DNA of 64,000 nucleotides from Turbatrix aceti (Eukaryota; Nematoda; Chromadorea; Rhabditida; Panagrolaimidae). The stretch spans positions 7,220,739 through 7,284,738 of the forward strand of contig OZ017767.1 in NCBI GenBank assembly GCA_963969345.1, read 5' to 3'. The position numbers and the translations under genes are program-made. The notes below the pieces were generated by a model, which saw nothing but the letters and a program-made list of their open reading frames with translations, did not search any database and had not been told where the DNA came from. Below are positions 23,501-34,232 of this stretch, piece after piece; the first letter of the stretch is position 1, and the number at the start of each line of letters is the position of its first letter.

Positions 23501-26500
23501 GGGCTTCCTTGGGCGACTTGGATGTCAGTTGCTGCCGCTGGCATGAGTCATGTTTGCTCGTAGTCCTGCTCGAGCTCGCGCACTTCAATTTCCCCTTTCT
23601 CTCTCTTGCGCGCGCTCGCGCCATGCAATCGCCCTGTCCAATCTCACTTTCAACCCAATCCAATTCAATCCAATCCGTTCGTTCGTTCGTTTCTCTGGGG
23701 CATTTATACTTCATTCATCCGGGCCATGCTGCTGAGCTGAGCTGCCATGCAAGCACCGGCGTCTGACTTACTTTCGCGCATGCACGCCGGACAGGGTGTC
23801 ATTTGGGTGGCTTGCCTTTGAGTTATGCGTTCCTTTCTTTTCTTATTCTTATTATTACCCAAGGGATTTATTTATTTATGTATTTATTTGGCCTGGTTGA
23901 TGTGAGAAACTTTTTTAAACCCATTTTTTTTAAATTTTTTTCTGTTGGTCAAGGTTTTTTTTCGTTTTTCCGGTGAGGTGAACAAACGAAACAAACGCCG
24001 CCGATTTTTTTTCTGATCTGACTCACATCAGCATTTGCACTGCCTCAGGCTTTTTTAGATAGATAAATTTTCGCTCCGTTTATGCTCGGGTTTATGCATG
24101 TCGATCAGCAATGAACTTTTTTACGACTTATATGTATGTTGGAATGTTCATCGACAAATGTTCATAACTTTTAATTTCCTTTTCCCTTTTTTTATGTGAA
24201 CTCGTATACGAGTTTGCACCTGTTTGCCTGTTTGCCTGTTTGCAAACGGTTGAAGTTATATAATTGGATTGGGTAACTTTGTTAGATTTTTTTTGGGGGG
24301 TAGAGCGAGTGAAATCACCGCCCTAACACATGTCGGTACACTCACTGACGAGTCGCCACTCGCTGACCTTCTTCGTACCCCCCCCCTGCCTCGGAGCTTT
24401 ACTCATTCCTCGGGGTTTTTTTGCTACCCGAGTTCTTTTTTTTGATAGCCCAGGGCCATCCATCACCTCGAGCCGTCTGTCGAAAATGCGCGTTCCCTTT
24501 GTTTTGGACGTCGGCGAGCCCATAGACGCACAGCGGGTGGATGAAAAAAAGCTGTACCCGCGAGGCTATACGAGCTCTGACTTTTTTGTTTCTCATTTTC
24601 TCTGTTTTTAAAAATGCCATGTGCAATGGTTTTTGTAATTTTTTGTCGTCGTCACGTTTTTTTTTGATTTTGGGAAAATTCTGGGGTAAAATCAAAGAAT
24701 TCCGACGAGTTCCGGTGTTAATGGGTTTTTTTGCCGTTTAAAGATGATGTTTGACGTCATTTCGGATTTTTCTGATGCTTCTTAGGGTGCTAAAAAAATT
24801 TTTTTGAGGAAATATGACAGCTAGAATGCAACTTGGGCGCCAAAACCACCACATATGCCCTGTGGCAGTTTGCCAAGGTTTTCATAGGTTATAATATTTT
24901 TTTTACCCCAGCTAGATTTCTTTCATCGGTCAGGTCGTTCAAAAAAATTTATATCCAATGGTTTTTGTGTCGTCACTGCCCGGCGCAGTTGAGTTTTCCC
25001 GCGCTCTTCCGTGCCTGGTTGCTGGTGGTTTGGGGGATCCAACATCAACTCTGGGCTGGCTGACTGGAACTCAACGCGTGCACGCTCTCTTTTGAAGCAA
25101 AGCAAAGCAAATCGAAGCGAAAACGTTCCCGGGGGACAGATTCACAGAGGACACCGATTCCAACTCGTTGCCCGTTTTTTCTCTCTTTTGACGTTCGTTC
25201 CAAATCACCGCTTTTTGTTGCTTTCTTGTTTTGTTTTGTTTTACATATTTTTGCTTTTTTGTTCCTTTCAATAACTTTTTCTATTTTTTTTGTTTTCCAG
25301 CTCGAAGACCAGAACGCCCGGCTTCGAGAGCAAAATCGTCGATGCACGGATCAACTCAAGGCTCTCACGTCCTGCGCCGAACGTAACCGCCATCTACGAA
25401 ACTCCATCCTTCTCTCGCAATCCGTCACTGTGAGTTTTTATGGCTTCTTCAAAATATTATAGTACCTGTCAGAATTACTTTTACTATTTTTACAATTGTT
25501 GTAAAAAATTTTGCGGGAGCTGTAAATTTGAAATTTTTTCCCGGAGAGTTATTTTGCGTCGGACATGAAAACGGGAATTCTGTAACCTTTGGTCTGTCTG
25601 ACGGGAAAGTGAAATTTTTTGATTACTAATAAGTGAAAATAATTTTTTTTTCACTGTAAAACACAAAAAAAATTATATAAAATTATTTTTTTGGGCTCGA
25701 AAAGTGCTCTCGATTTTGTGTCAATTTTGGTCAATTTATTTTGCCGATTGATAGACAGGTCTGCATCTAATTTTTTCTCGGATTGTTATTCTGCGTCTGA
25801 AAACGGGAATTTTGCGACCTTTAGATTGCTCGGTGGGAAACTGATTTTTTTCCTCTGACTGATATGGGAAAAATTTTTTTCGCACAAGGAACAAAAAATA
25901 ACGAATTTTTTTTTTGTAAATTTTTTTTGCACAAAAAAATAAACCCCCCCCCCCCATTTTTTTTATCCCAATTTGATTTTAAAAAAATTATTTAACCGTT
26001 TCACAAAACGCGTGAAAGTTTTTTTTGTTATTTTGCGTCTGAAAACGAAAATTCTGTAATGTTGGAGAACAAAAAAATCATTTTTTTTCTTTTTTTTTCA
26101 AAAAAAATCAAATTTTATTTGTAAATTTTTTTTCCGCAAAAAAAGTGCCCACAACACCGTCTAAATTTTGTCAATTTATTTTGCCGTTTCACAGTGCACC
26201 AGGACGCGTCCTGCACTGTCCTGGATGGCATGAAGTAGTAGTCATTTTTTGGGACGGCTTACAATGCACCGCACTTGAGGAGTCCCTCTCATCCCCGCAT
26301 TAGTCCACAAACGTTCTCATCTGCCTTCGGCGTTGGCAAAAACGAACTCAAAAATTCATGCTTGTTAAAAAAAAGAGGGCTTTTGTGCCAAAAAAAATGG
26401 CCGACAGTCGAAAAAGAAAATCTGTTCTGTCTTTCCTTTTTTTTTGGTTTTGCGTAACAATTCGGGCGTTTAGAGCATTTTTTTGGCGGCTGGCCACTCG

Positions 26501-29500
26501 GTGGAATGAATGGCACGTTCGGGCGCCGATCTTTTTTTCTTTCTTTTTTCATTTTTTAGCGTGGCAGGCTTCGTTCACTATTTATGACCCACCACGGCTC
26601 GTTGCACGTCCCGTGTTGTTTTTTGGGCCAAACGGGGGACCTTTGGCTTAATTTATACGATTTGGACCAAAAACGACGGACACGATGCCCGGGGCCTTGT
26701 TGGAAGGACAAATTGTTTTCATCTCCTAAATTACCGCAATTGTGGTGCTCCGAAGCAGCGTTTTACGTCGGGACTAGCCGTCACCAGGGGAGGGGGCAGG
26801 GACAGATACCGGGTGGCATTTAGCTTTATTGGCACCGTATGGAACAATTTTTTTGTTGAAATTGTTGGTTTAACTGCGTGGTGGAACAATGAATTTAATA
26901 CGGAAGTCGTGGTGGGGTGTAAATGGAGAAATCGACACTGGTCAATGGTCGAGAACCATTTTTTCGCGTTTTTTGAATTAGGCCCATTTGGCTGAAAGCG
27001 TTCGTTCATCTGATAAAAAAACATTAGCGTCGGCATCGTCGAAATTTGACAATTTTCAATTTTTTTGATTACAACAAAAAAAATTTTTTTACTCGCACGC
27101 GCGCCAGTTTTTGACATGGTTGGGTTGTTTGGAAAATTAGATGCATACGATTTTCTTGTGCGATGCAATGAAAAATTGTAATCGTAATCCGGCACTACCG
27201 ATGCCATCCGCGTCCGCGTCCGCGCAGAGGAGTTTGGAGTGCTGTAAACAAACAAACAAGCAAGCTTTCTGGTCTTTTTTCCCCGGGGTTGTTTTACTGG
27301 TCTGGTCTTGTCCGTTTACCCTGTCCTGCCCTGCCCTGCCCTGTTCGTTGATCCAAACAAAACCTGATCTCTTCTATTTTCTCTTTTACGCACACCGCCG
27401 CCGCCGCTGCCGCCGCCATGGTCTCCACAACCATCAAAGTCGGGGCGGGTAATTAATTGATAAACACGCAAAAAAAAGAGAAACGGAAACAACACGACGC
27501 GCCCGCCGCCGCTCTCTGATGTGAACTAGTGCAATTTTTCAACGTGACTCATTTCACAGCTATTTGTCTTTTTTTCGGGGGGTGCCGACGTTTTTTTATG
27601 CATTTTTAGCAATCATTTGTTGGTCGTTTTTTATTTTTACCAATTTTTCTATTTTTGTTTGTCAGCGTTCAAATTGAATTTTTCGGCATTAATTTTTTAT
27701 TTCACGTGAAAATTTTTTCTAATTTCGAATTTAAAATTTTTTTGGTATTTTTTTATTTTTAGTAAATTTTTTCAATTTTTATCTAAGTCAGCTTGAATTG
27801 AATTTTTGACTGCAAATTTTTTATTTGTCATCGAAATTATAAAAAAATATTTTTTTTAAATTTAAATTTTAAATTTTTTTCAGGGTGCTCTTCCGCATCA
27901 CCGCGACATGCTGGACGCTCACCGAAGCCGCACCTCCGATGACAGCGGTCTGACTTCCGACGAGACGTCCGGGGACTCTCGAAAGATCGTTCCGCCTTCG
28001 ACGCTACCCCTCAAGACTTTCTACGGCCCCGGAGGCAAAACAGCGCCACCCACGTCGAGCGGGGACAATTCAAACTCCCCACCCGGCACCGGGGTGGTCT
28101 CAATGCCGGCGCTGATGACACAGAGCACGTCCGCGCTCATGAAACGATCGCCGAGACATCTGAGGCGCGCTGGAGGCACGGGTATGCCGAGGACCACCCT
28201 CGCTCAGGGACCGTCAGTCAAAAAAACACCCGCGGACCCAACGACGCCTTCGACGAGCGATTCTTCGCCCTGGGAACCTGAACAACCGGCAGGAGGGGTT
28301 TTGGAAGTCGCAGCGCTGGCACCTGTGCCTGCGCCGAGGAGACTGAAACCTGCTCCAGTATCTGAAAAATTTGATAACGACAGTTTGAATTCCTACGCCG
28401 GAGAAGACGATTACGGTGAATTCGAGGACGATGATGAAGTCGAGGAGGAAGATGACGATTCTTTTGAAAAAATTGTGGATTCACCGTGCTGCCGGACAGC
28501 GGATTATGTTAACTTGGCGGATTTCTGTGTGGTTAAGGAGGGTCCTGCAGCGAATGGAAAAACCCGGCCGCCTTCCGAAGGACTGGGACTTCAGCATGAG
28601 TATTCGCCGATTATCAAGGCTGTCCCGGAACTTCCGAAGCATCAACCATTGGTACAATTTGAAGAACAACTTTTTCGAACGGCGGAGAAATGCCTCAGCA
28701 TCGTCGCTGATTCACCGGTGCCCAGCACGTCTGGCGAGGGTGGATTTGGCACTCCGAGGGTACGTTTGGGGGTTTTTTACACTTTTTCAAATTTTTTTTT
28801 GAATTTTGGAAAAAATAATTTTTGAAAAATTTTGAAAAAAATAATTTTAAATAATTTTTTTCAGAAAACGATGTTTTGAAGATTTGTTTTTAAAACAATT
28901 TTTTTTTGTATTTTTTTCTATGAAGAAAAAAAATATTGAAAAAAATTGTTTTACGAAAAAACCGTTTTTTAACGAAAAACAATTTATTTTTTTATTTTAT
29001 TTTTTATCAAAAAAAAGCTTGTTGAAAAGTTTTTTTTAACACCCTTTATTTTTTTTTCAAAAAAACACATTTTTTTAAAGTAAAAAAAAACATCTGCCGA
29101 CGGCCAAAAAATACAATTTATGCACAGCAATCACCTGTTTTCCCTTTTTAGCGCTCAGGAGCGAACGCAGAGTCATCTCGACATCCGTCTTCGGTCGGAT
29201 CATTCCGGAGTCGCGAGTCGCAGCCCGACAGTGGTCTCGGTCGTGTCAGCTCTGAGCACCCTCCACCGCGACCCCCGGACTGCATGGTGCTCACGCATCC
29301 TCCCCACGACAGCCCACGCGTGCCGTCGTCGTCCATGTCCAACGGCGACTACGCGACTCCTCCCGACGTTGCTACCCTCAGTCGGCGCAGCGGTCCCCGA
29401 CCGGTTATCGTAAGGGCTTCTGTCGTGCCGCAGAACGATGCCGAGCTTGCCGGGTACCTTACCGCGATGTCCGACAATCGACTGCGGTCGTTGAAGAGGC

Positions 29501-32243
29501 GATACGTCGTGTTGAGGAGCGCTGAGCTGAGGTTCTACCGGACGCAGAAACATTTTTACCGGGATGAACCGCCTACCATGGTGGTCCCGTTGAGGGAGGT
29601 TCAATCGGTGGTCAGGGCCACTTCGAAGTGTTCTGCGCATGGATTGGAGATTTCGACTGGAAGCGATAAGCTGAGGTAAAAATTGCAAAAAAATCGGCAA
29701 ACGTTTGCGTTTGTTCGTGTTTATTAACGAACAAATTTGATTTTTCCTGTTCGTGTTCGTTCGCGAACAAAATTTTCCAAAATTTTTTTGTTCGTTTTTT
29801 TCACGAACAAAGTTAAATTTTTCGAACAGATAAAACGAACAAAAATTTCGGTAACAATGTATTTTTTAATTTTTTTACCGGAATGAAAAAATTTTTACAC
29901 AAATCAAAAAAAATTTATTTGATGTTCGTTTGCGTTCGTTCACGAACACAGTCAAAAGTGTTCGCATTAGTTCGATTCTTAAAACAAAATTAAAATTTTT
30001 TTGTGTTCGTTCGCGAACAAAAAAAATTAAAAATTAAAAGTAAAATTTTGTGACCCCGAAAAAAATTTCAGATACCACGGGGAATCCGAAAAAAGCAGCG
30101 AAGAGTGGATTTACACGCTGCACCAGGCGCTAAAGAGTCTCACGATCAACGACATCGCCCAGAACGGCCGCCCCACCGAGCCAACCGTCTCCGGCTGGCT
30201 CACCCGGGTCAAGCACGGCCACGCGAAGCGGTACTACGCCCAGCTGGCTGGAGACAAGCTGCTCTTTTTCAAGGCGGTCGATGAGAAACTTCCCCACAGC
30301 CATCAGGCCCTGCGAGGGGCGCGGGTGTCGGAAAAAGTCAAATCCGCGTCTTCGGATGAGTACAGCGCGTCTTCAGGCGACGAAGCCCCCGTTCAGGGCG
30401 CGTGCAGGGGCTCTGGGGGATCTTCTTCCCTCGGACAAAACGGCGCAACCACGGAAGGCGAATTTTCAATTTGTATCGAAGTCGTCGATTCTGATCCGCA
30501 GTATTTGATTTTGAAAAATTCGGATGACAAGGATAGGTGGCTGTATTACCTGAGACTTGCCGCGAAAGATGCTGCAATTTCTGGGACGTCTTTTGAGATT
30601 CTCGTTCAACGGTTAATGGCCGAACGAGAGCCACTGTCTTCCCCTCTCTGGCAGGATGTCCTCATTTCGACCGTCGAAGAACAGCAAACGAGCACGCTTA
30701 CTTCCATCGACGAACCCGAAATTTCCAGAAAGGCGCTGGAAATCGACCTGGCTTGTTACCTTTTTGCCAGCGTCCAGATGAAGCCCATTGCCATCCAGTA
30801 CCACGTGGACCTTGCCCAGAACGTTCTTTCCTCCGCGCTGGAGCACCCAGCGCTCCAGAATGAAATCTACGCTCAGCTGATTCGTCTGACCACGGCCGAC
30901 ATGCCGCACGTGTACCAAGCGTGGAAGCTGATCGCCATGGCCATCCCGTTGTACCTCCCCAAGCAGTACAGCCTGTTGTGGCTGCTGAGGAATCATGTCC
31001 AGAGGATCAGGGAATCCACTACCTCGCCGTATGCCAAGTTTGCGGATTATTGCTTCCAGGTGAGGGGTTTCTGAATTTTTTGAAGGTTTAACAAAAAAAT
31101 TTTTTGTAGGCCATGTCGAACAGGCAACAGGTAGGCGACCGGCTCGAAGGTCCATCCAAGCTCGAAGCCTTGTCGATTTTGACCCGAGACCCGACAGACA
31201 CCGCTCTCCCGCACTCAATCGCCGTCCGACTCCCGACAGGTGAGCACCAGGTGATCGAGTTCGACGGTTCAACGGAAATTGGCCAGTGTCTGAGTTCGCT
31301 TTGTCTGAAACTTGGATTACGACCCGCGCTGTTGTCCGGCTACGCGATGTACGCAAACGATCCCGCAGGCGCCGAAGAAGATGTGGTACTTCTCCGAGGA
31401 AGACAAAAAATCTGCGATTGTCTGACCGTCTGGGAACGACAGGCGCAAGACGGACACTGTGGACGGGTTACTACCAATGCCTGCTCCATCAGGCTCCAGC
31501 TCAGACTCCGAAATTATTGGCCATCGCTCGCGGATGACGAAACGCCGAATGAGAGACTCTTTCTGTGCTACAGAATGTCGGAAGAAGTCTCGGCGGGACA
31601 CCTGCCGCTCTCCAACGACCTGGCAGAAGAACTCTGTGCGCTGTACGCTCAGCTCTGCTTTGGAGACCCATCTGGGGTCCTAGGCGATGACGTCATTGAC
31701 GAAGTCCTGGCCAAATTTTACCCTCGACGACTTCTGGAAGCTACAAACCGGAAACTTGTCCGGCATGCGGTGGTTCAGCACTGGACAACTCACCTGAGGG
31801 GAGTCGGGGTCGCGGAGTGTGTTCGACTCATCCTGGCAGTCCTCAGGAAATGGAAGTTCTTTGGCGCGTATATCGGAGAAGCGAGACAAAAGATGGCAGC
31901 GGACAAGCGAGTTTACATCGCGTTTAACGAATCTGGAGTGCACATTTTGTCCGATCAACTGGAAGCTACGAGATCGTTCCCATTTCATCAGTTGATCAAT
32001 TTTGGGGATTATAATGGTGATTTTATGCTGACGGTGTCCAGGATACTTCCGCCCAACGCTCATCCCGAGGAGGCCACTCGGGAGAGGCTCACTTTCAATG
32101 CTGGAAAAAAGACCATTGAACAGGTAAAAAAATTTTTTTTTTAAATGTAAAATTTTTTACCTGGATTTTTTTTTCAGCTAACAATTCACTTGGCCGAATA
32201 CATACGGTGTCAGAAGCTCCTGTGGAAAATGTCGTGCAAGTAG
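17591..32243 (+). CDS. max-1: MAX-1 orthologue (coiled coil, PH-PH-MyTH4-FERM)
   Basis: Seven exons: 17591-17746, 25301-25429, 27884-28759, 29152-29675, 30072-31059, 31110-32123 and 32178-32243. All phases agree and give 1250 residues. Exons 1-2 encode a coiled coil (AKIKEWAKQRLQ, then LEDQNARLREQNRRC). Exon 3 is a disordered S/P/D/E-rich region. PH domain 1 spans about 482-582 (AGYLTAMSDNRLRSLKRRYVV), PH domain 2 about 599-726 (SGWLTRVKHGHAKRYYAQL), MyTH4 about 745-890 (HPALQNEIYAQLIRLT), and FERM about 915-1225. In C. elegans MAX-1 is a membrane-associated adaptor for motor-axon guidance acting with netrin signalling; PLEKHH proteins are the vertebrate relatives. The first two introns are very long (7.55 and 2.45 kb) and full of repeats, so a small exon inside them could have been missed. 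Exon 1's start could also be preceded by other isoform starts. A poly(A) signal AATAAA lies at about 32404. Confidence 0.92.
18674..18709. repeat. Perfect 14-bp hairpin in max-1 intron 1
   Basis: TTTCTGCCACCTGA at 18674-18687 and its exact complement at 18696-18709, with an 8-base loop. Confidence 0.7.
19825..20040. repeat. Two-copy direct repeat in max-1 intron 1
   Basis: Two successive units carry the ordered segments TTTTTGGTCACTTTT, TTTTTCCGC and AAAACTTT, the first at about 19845-19905 and the second at about 19980-20035. They are similar but not identical. Each unit is about 110-130 bp. Confidence 0.5.
20727..21887. mobile_element. Mutator-like (MULE) DNA transposon, internally deleted
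   Basis: An element of 1161 bp with inverted terminal repeats of about 250 bp, nearly identical (20727-20978 against 21634-21887), starting GGTTTAGTGACACTACTCC. The outer part of each end has four tandem copies of the unit CTCCTATTTTGACAA (one with ATG for TTG). The flanks carry an exact 9-bp direct repeat TTGAAAAAC (20718-20726 and 21888-21896). Long inverted ends with a 9-bp target duplication are the signature of Mutator elements. The interior holds a fragment of a MULE-type transposase (listed separately). The element sits in intron 1 of max-1. Near-identity of the ends suggests a fairly recent insertion. Confidence 0.88.
21231..21560 (-). pseudogene. MULE transposase fragment
   Basis: An open frame of about 109 codons inside the MULE, with no ATG at a convincing place. 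The part KIIFADIVKACVFHFRQAVL, followed by R-R-C-Q, then KIAKWVNHLELAFFLP, matches the conserved MULE transposase region C-x-F-H-F-x-Q-A-x-x-R-x-x-Q and the downstream W-x-x-x-L-x-A-L-A-F-L-P block. The catalytic acidic residues of the DDE core upstream are missing, and a full MULE transposase is several hundred residues longer, so this is a non-functional remnant. The source protein must be supplied by another copy if the element moves. Confidence 0.7.
25430..27883. other. Intron 2 of max-1 (2.45 kb)
   Basis: It begins GTGAGT and ends TTTTTTTCAG. The first 750 bases hold a three-unit tandem repeat. A 12-bp palindrome AGGACGCGTCCT near 26200, flanked by ACAGTGC and GCACTGT, forms a longer interrupted palindrome. 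A 12-base C run lies at 25944-25955. I see no exon here. Confidence 0.5.
25540..26190. repeat. Three-unit tandem repeat in max-1 intron 2
   Basis: Three successive units each contain a segment like TTATTTTGCGTCTGAAAACG, then AATTCTGTAA or AATTTTGCGA, and two of them end in GTCAATTTATTTTGCCG. They start at about 25548, 25785 and 26029, giving a period of roughly 240 bp with much divergence. Confidence 0.6.
29695..30040. repeat. Diverged hAT-MITE-like repeat in max-1 intron 4
   Basis: This contains GTTCGTTCGCGAACAAA near 29755, AAATTTTTCGAACAGATAAAACGAAC near 29815 in the same order as the 15.8-kb MITE, and GTTCGTTCGCGAAC near 30005. The terminal CAGGGATGGGC is not recognisable. It fills most of intron 4. 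Confidence 0.55.
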
Positions 32244-32657
32244 ATAAATACATATAATACTTCCGGGGAGCGAAAATCGAAATATGTACGAATCGAAAAA
32301 CAGAGCTCGTCTCACTTCCGGCCATGTCGTTTCATTCCGTCTACTCTGTACTTTTTTTTTTGCGTTCTGCGTTCGTTTTTTTTGTCCAAAGATTTTTAGT
32401 CTGAATAAAGTTTGTATTGAATGATTAAATGTACTTTGGAGATTTAGGAGACTACGAAAAACAGGATCAGGCGGATAATTGGCTGGGGGTGGGATCAAGT
32501 TGAGGTGAAACATCGGCGAACTAAGTTTTGTGGGATTTGGTGACGTCGGAAAAACAAGCAACATTAGATATCCACAACGTAGTTAGTTAACCTAATCGGA
32601 TCACGAGTATGTTATCACTACATACAATCTGAGTTGAGGGCGGGTATGGGTGGGGAT

Positions 32658-33290
32658 GATTCTTGCACGCCTAGCGGACGGTCGGATTTATTCCGCCTCG
32701 CGACAGCAGCTTGCGCTCGCGATCGCATTCGGGAAGCAGCGCAAGTGTGAGAATTGAAAGCGCCGTTTGACACCCGGGCTGGCCACCCTGTCAAACGTAG
32801 GCTAAAAAAATGTCTAGATTCCGGCTCAGCGTCGCTACCATCAACGCACGCTCACTGCTGACGGATTTTGAAGAGGCCATTCGCAAAACGCTGACGCCGT
32901 CGTTCTTTTCTCCCACACTGGCGAAGAACTTCAGGAAATGCTGTCGGATATGGCCATCATCTGCAAGGACGTCGGACTGGAAGTCAACGTCAAGAAGACG
33001 CAGTGGATGGTACAGAAATGGCGGGATCAGCGACCTATCTCCTCCGGACTTCTCCTGAAGGACATCGAGGACGATTTCGAGGTCTCCCTCCACTTTACGC
33101 TCGATTCGCTCGATTCGCTCAACTCGGTGTTCAACAAGACGAAAACCAGACCACAGCAACGATGGGAAGAAGAAATCGCGCCCAAAACGAATCGAGACAT
33201 TTACACCTACGTGGACATCATTTGTGCCTCCTAACATCTGGTCTAATGATAACTAACCACTGAGTAATGGTGAAATAAATAAATAAATAA
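32658..33290 (+). mobile_element. Internally deleted non-LTR retrotransposon (LINE)
   Basis: Flanked by an exact 12-bp target duplication ATGGGTGGGGAT (32646-32657 and 33291-33302). The 3' end has a short tandem tail (AAATA/AATAAAT) and no poly(A). After a non-coding 5' part, an ATG at 32810 opens MSRFRLSVATINARSLL, resembling the start of an endonuclease domain. About 40 codons later the sequence jumps, in another frame, to a reverse transcriptase piece: A-D-A-V-V-L-F-S (motif C, normally A-D-D), then EELQEMLSDM, and GLEVNVKKTQWM. Most of the endonuclease and the reverse transcriptase fingers are missing, so the copy is dead. The last frame ends at 33234. It lies 400 bases after max-1. Confidence 0.8.
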
Positions 33291-33331
33291 ATGGGTGGGG
33301 ATAAACAGTGAACACTGTTACAATTTACAGG

Positions 33332-33338
33332 TATAAAA
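33332..33338 (+). promoter_or_regulatory. TATA box of first acidic-protein gene
   Basis: TATAAAA in a GTATAAAAGA context, 90 bases before the ATG at 33422. The distance suits a transcription start near 33360 and a 60-base leader. The neighbouring paralogue has a TATA box at a similar distance. Confidence 0.6.
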
Positions 33339-33421
33339 GAACGTCTCTAGCCCAGGTAAATCACCATTCACTGAAGGCTTCTGACCTAATCTACTCCAAC
33401 ACTACTCCACACACGACAACG

Positions 33422-33727
33422 ATGCAGTCCATTACCAAGTACCTCCTCTTCCTGGCTTTTGCTTCGGTCATTGCAGCCTCCATCCTGCCCAACCACCGCG
33501 CTGGACACAAGAAGCTCATCAAGCGTGACATCTTCGACGACGTCCCATCCACCGAAGAAGAAGACGATGACGCCGATGATGCCGATGTTTCCGAAGACTC
33601 CGCCCTTGAATCTGAAGAAGGATTGAACATCTTTGCCGACTCCTCCGCTGATTCCGATAACTCCAACGATGTCGTCAACGCTGCTGTTGAGCCCGCTGAG
33701 GAGGCCGTTGAGGCAAGCGAGAAGTAA
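33422..33727 (+). CDS. Secreted acidic protein A, 101 aa
   Basis: A single-exon gene. Residues 1-20 are a signal peptide (MQSITKYLLFLAFASVIAAS). A short basic stretch follows, ending K-R at 34-35, a probable prohormone-type cleavage site, then DIFDDV and a highly acidic region with runs such as EEEDDDADDAD and several serines. There are no cysteines. The paralogue 500 bp downstream shares the signal peptide start (MQS-x-TKYLLFLAF) and the K-R-D-I-F-D/N-D-V site, but the acidic part is not alignable, only similar in composition. It is likely an abundant secreted polypeptide; Asp/Glu-rich composition would bind calcium or basic partners. I know no family for it. AATAAA lies at 33794, 67 bases after the stop. 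Confidence 0.8.
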   Translation: MQSITKYLLFLAFASVIAASILPNHRAGHKKLIKRDIFDDVPSTEEEDDDADDADVSEDSALESEEGLNIFADSSADSDNSNDVVNAAVEPAEEAVEASEK

Positions 33728-34232
33728 TTCGACTGGTGTCTGCATTATTATTTATACCATGTGATTACACTGTGATAAACTAACTGAGTTAGTAATAAAT
33801 ACTCGACTTATATTTATGCGAGCTTTATGTATTTAAGCTTTTGGGAAAAACATTTGATAGGATCATCCAAAGTTGTTATAAGCAAGATGATCCTGTGTTT
33901 TGGGGGATTGGATACGCAACGCATAATTATATTTACATATTTAACACGGGATTCCCGCGGATGTTTTTTGGATTTGGGACAATTTTTAGACAGATCAGGT
34001 AAATTTTAGTGATCGGAAACGAAAACTCCGGTACGGGGACACGCAATTAAGGTAATCCAGGTATATTTTTATCACAAAATCAGTGAAAAAACATGTTTGC
34101 GAAGTTTGCCGGACTAATTAGCGGGCGAAAAAGATCATTAACGCAAACAAATGTGATCATGTATAAATAGGCTTCCGGCAACGGATTCAGTGAATCATTC
34201 TGATTTTGTCTATCTGCTCAATTTCAACAACG
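33728..34232. other. Spacer between the acidic-protein genes
   Basis: It holds the poly(A) signal of gene A (33794-33799) and the TATA box of gene B (34162-34169). No coding sequence is supported. Confidence 0.5.
34162..34169 (+). promoter_or_regulatory. TATA box of second acidic-protein gene
   Basis: TATAAATA, 71 bases before the ATG at 34233. Confidence 0.6.

Larger units (their letters stand above)
17747..25300. other. Intron 1 of max-1 (7.55 kb)
   Basis: Unusually long for a nematode intron. It holds a perfect hairpin at 18674-18709, direct repeats at 19825-20040 and a Mutator-like element at 20727-21887. The remainder is AT-rich with no exon I can support. A tRNA-like B-box GGTTCGATTCC lies on the minus strand near 22544 without a foldable tRNA around it. 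The length may reflect enhancers or alternative promoters. Confidence 0.6.

Noticed and set aside
28218..28802. Overlapping frames on both strands within max-1 exon 3
   Set aside because: They are shadows of the max-1 coding frame, which is supported by phase-consistent splicing and domain content.
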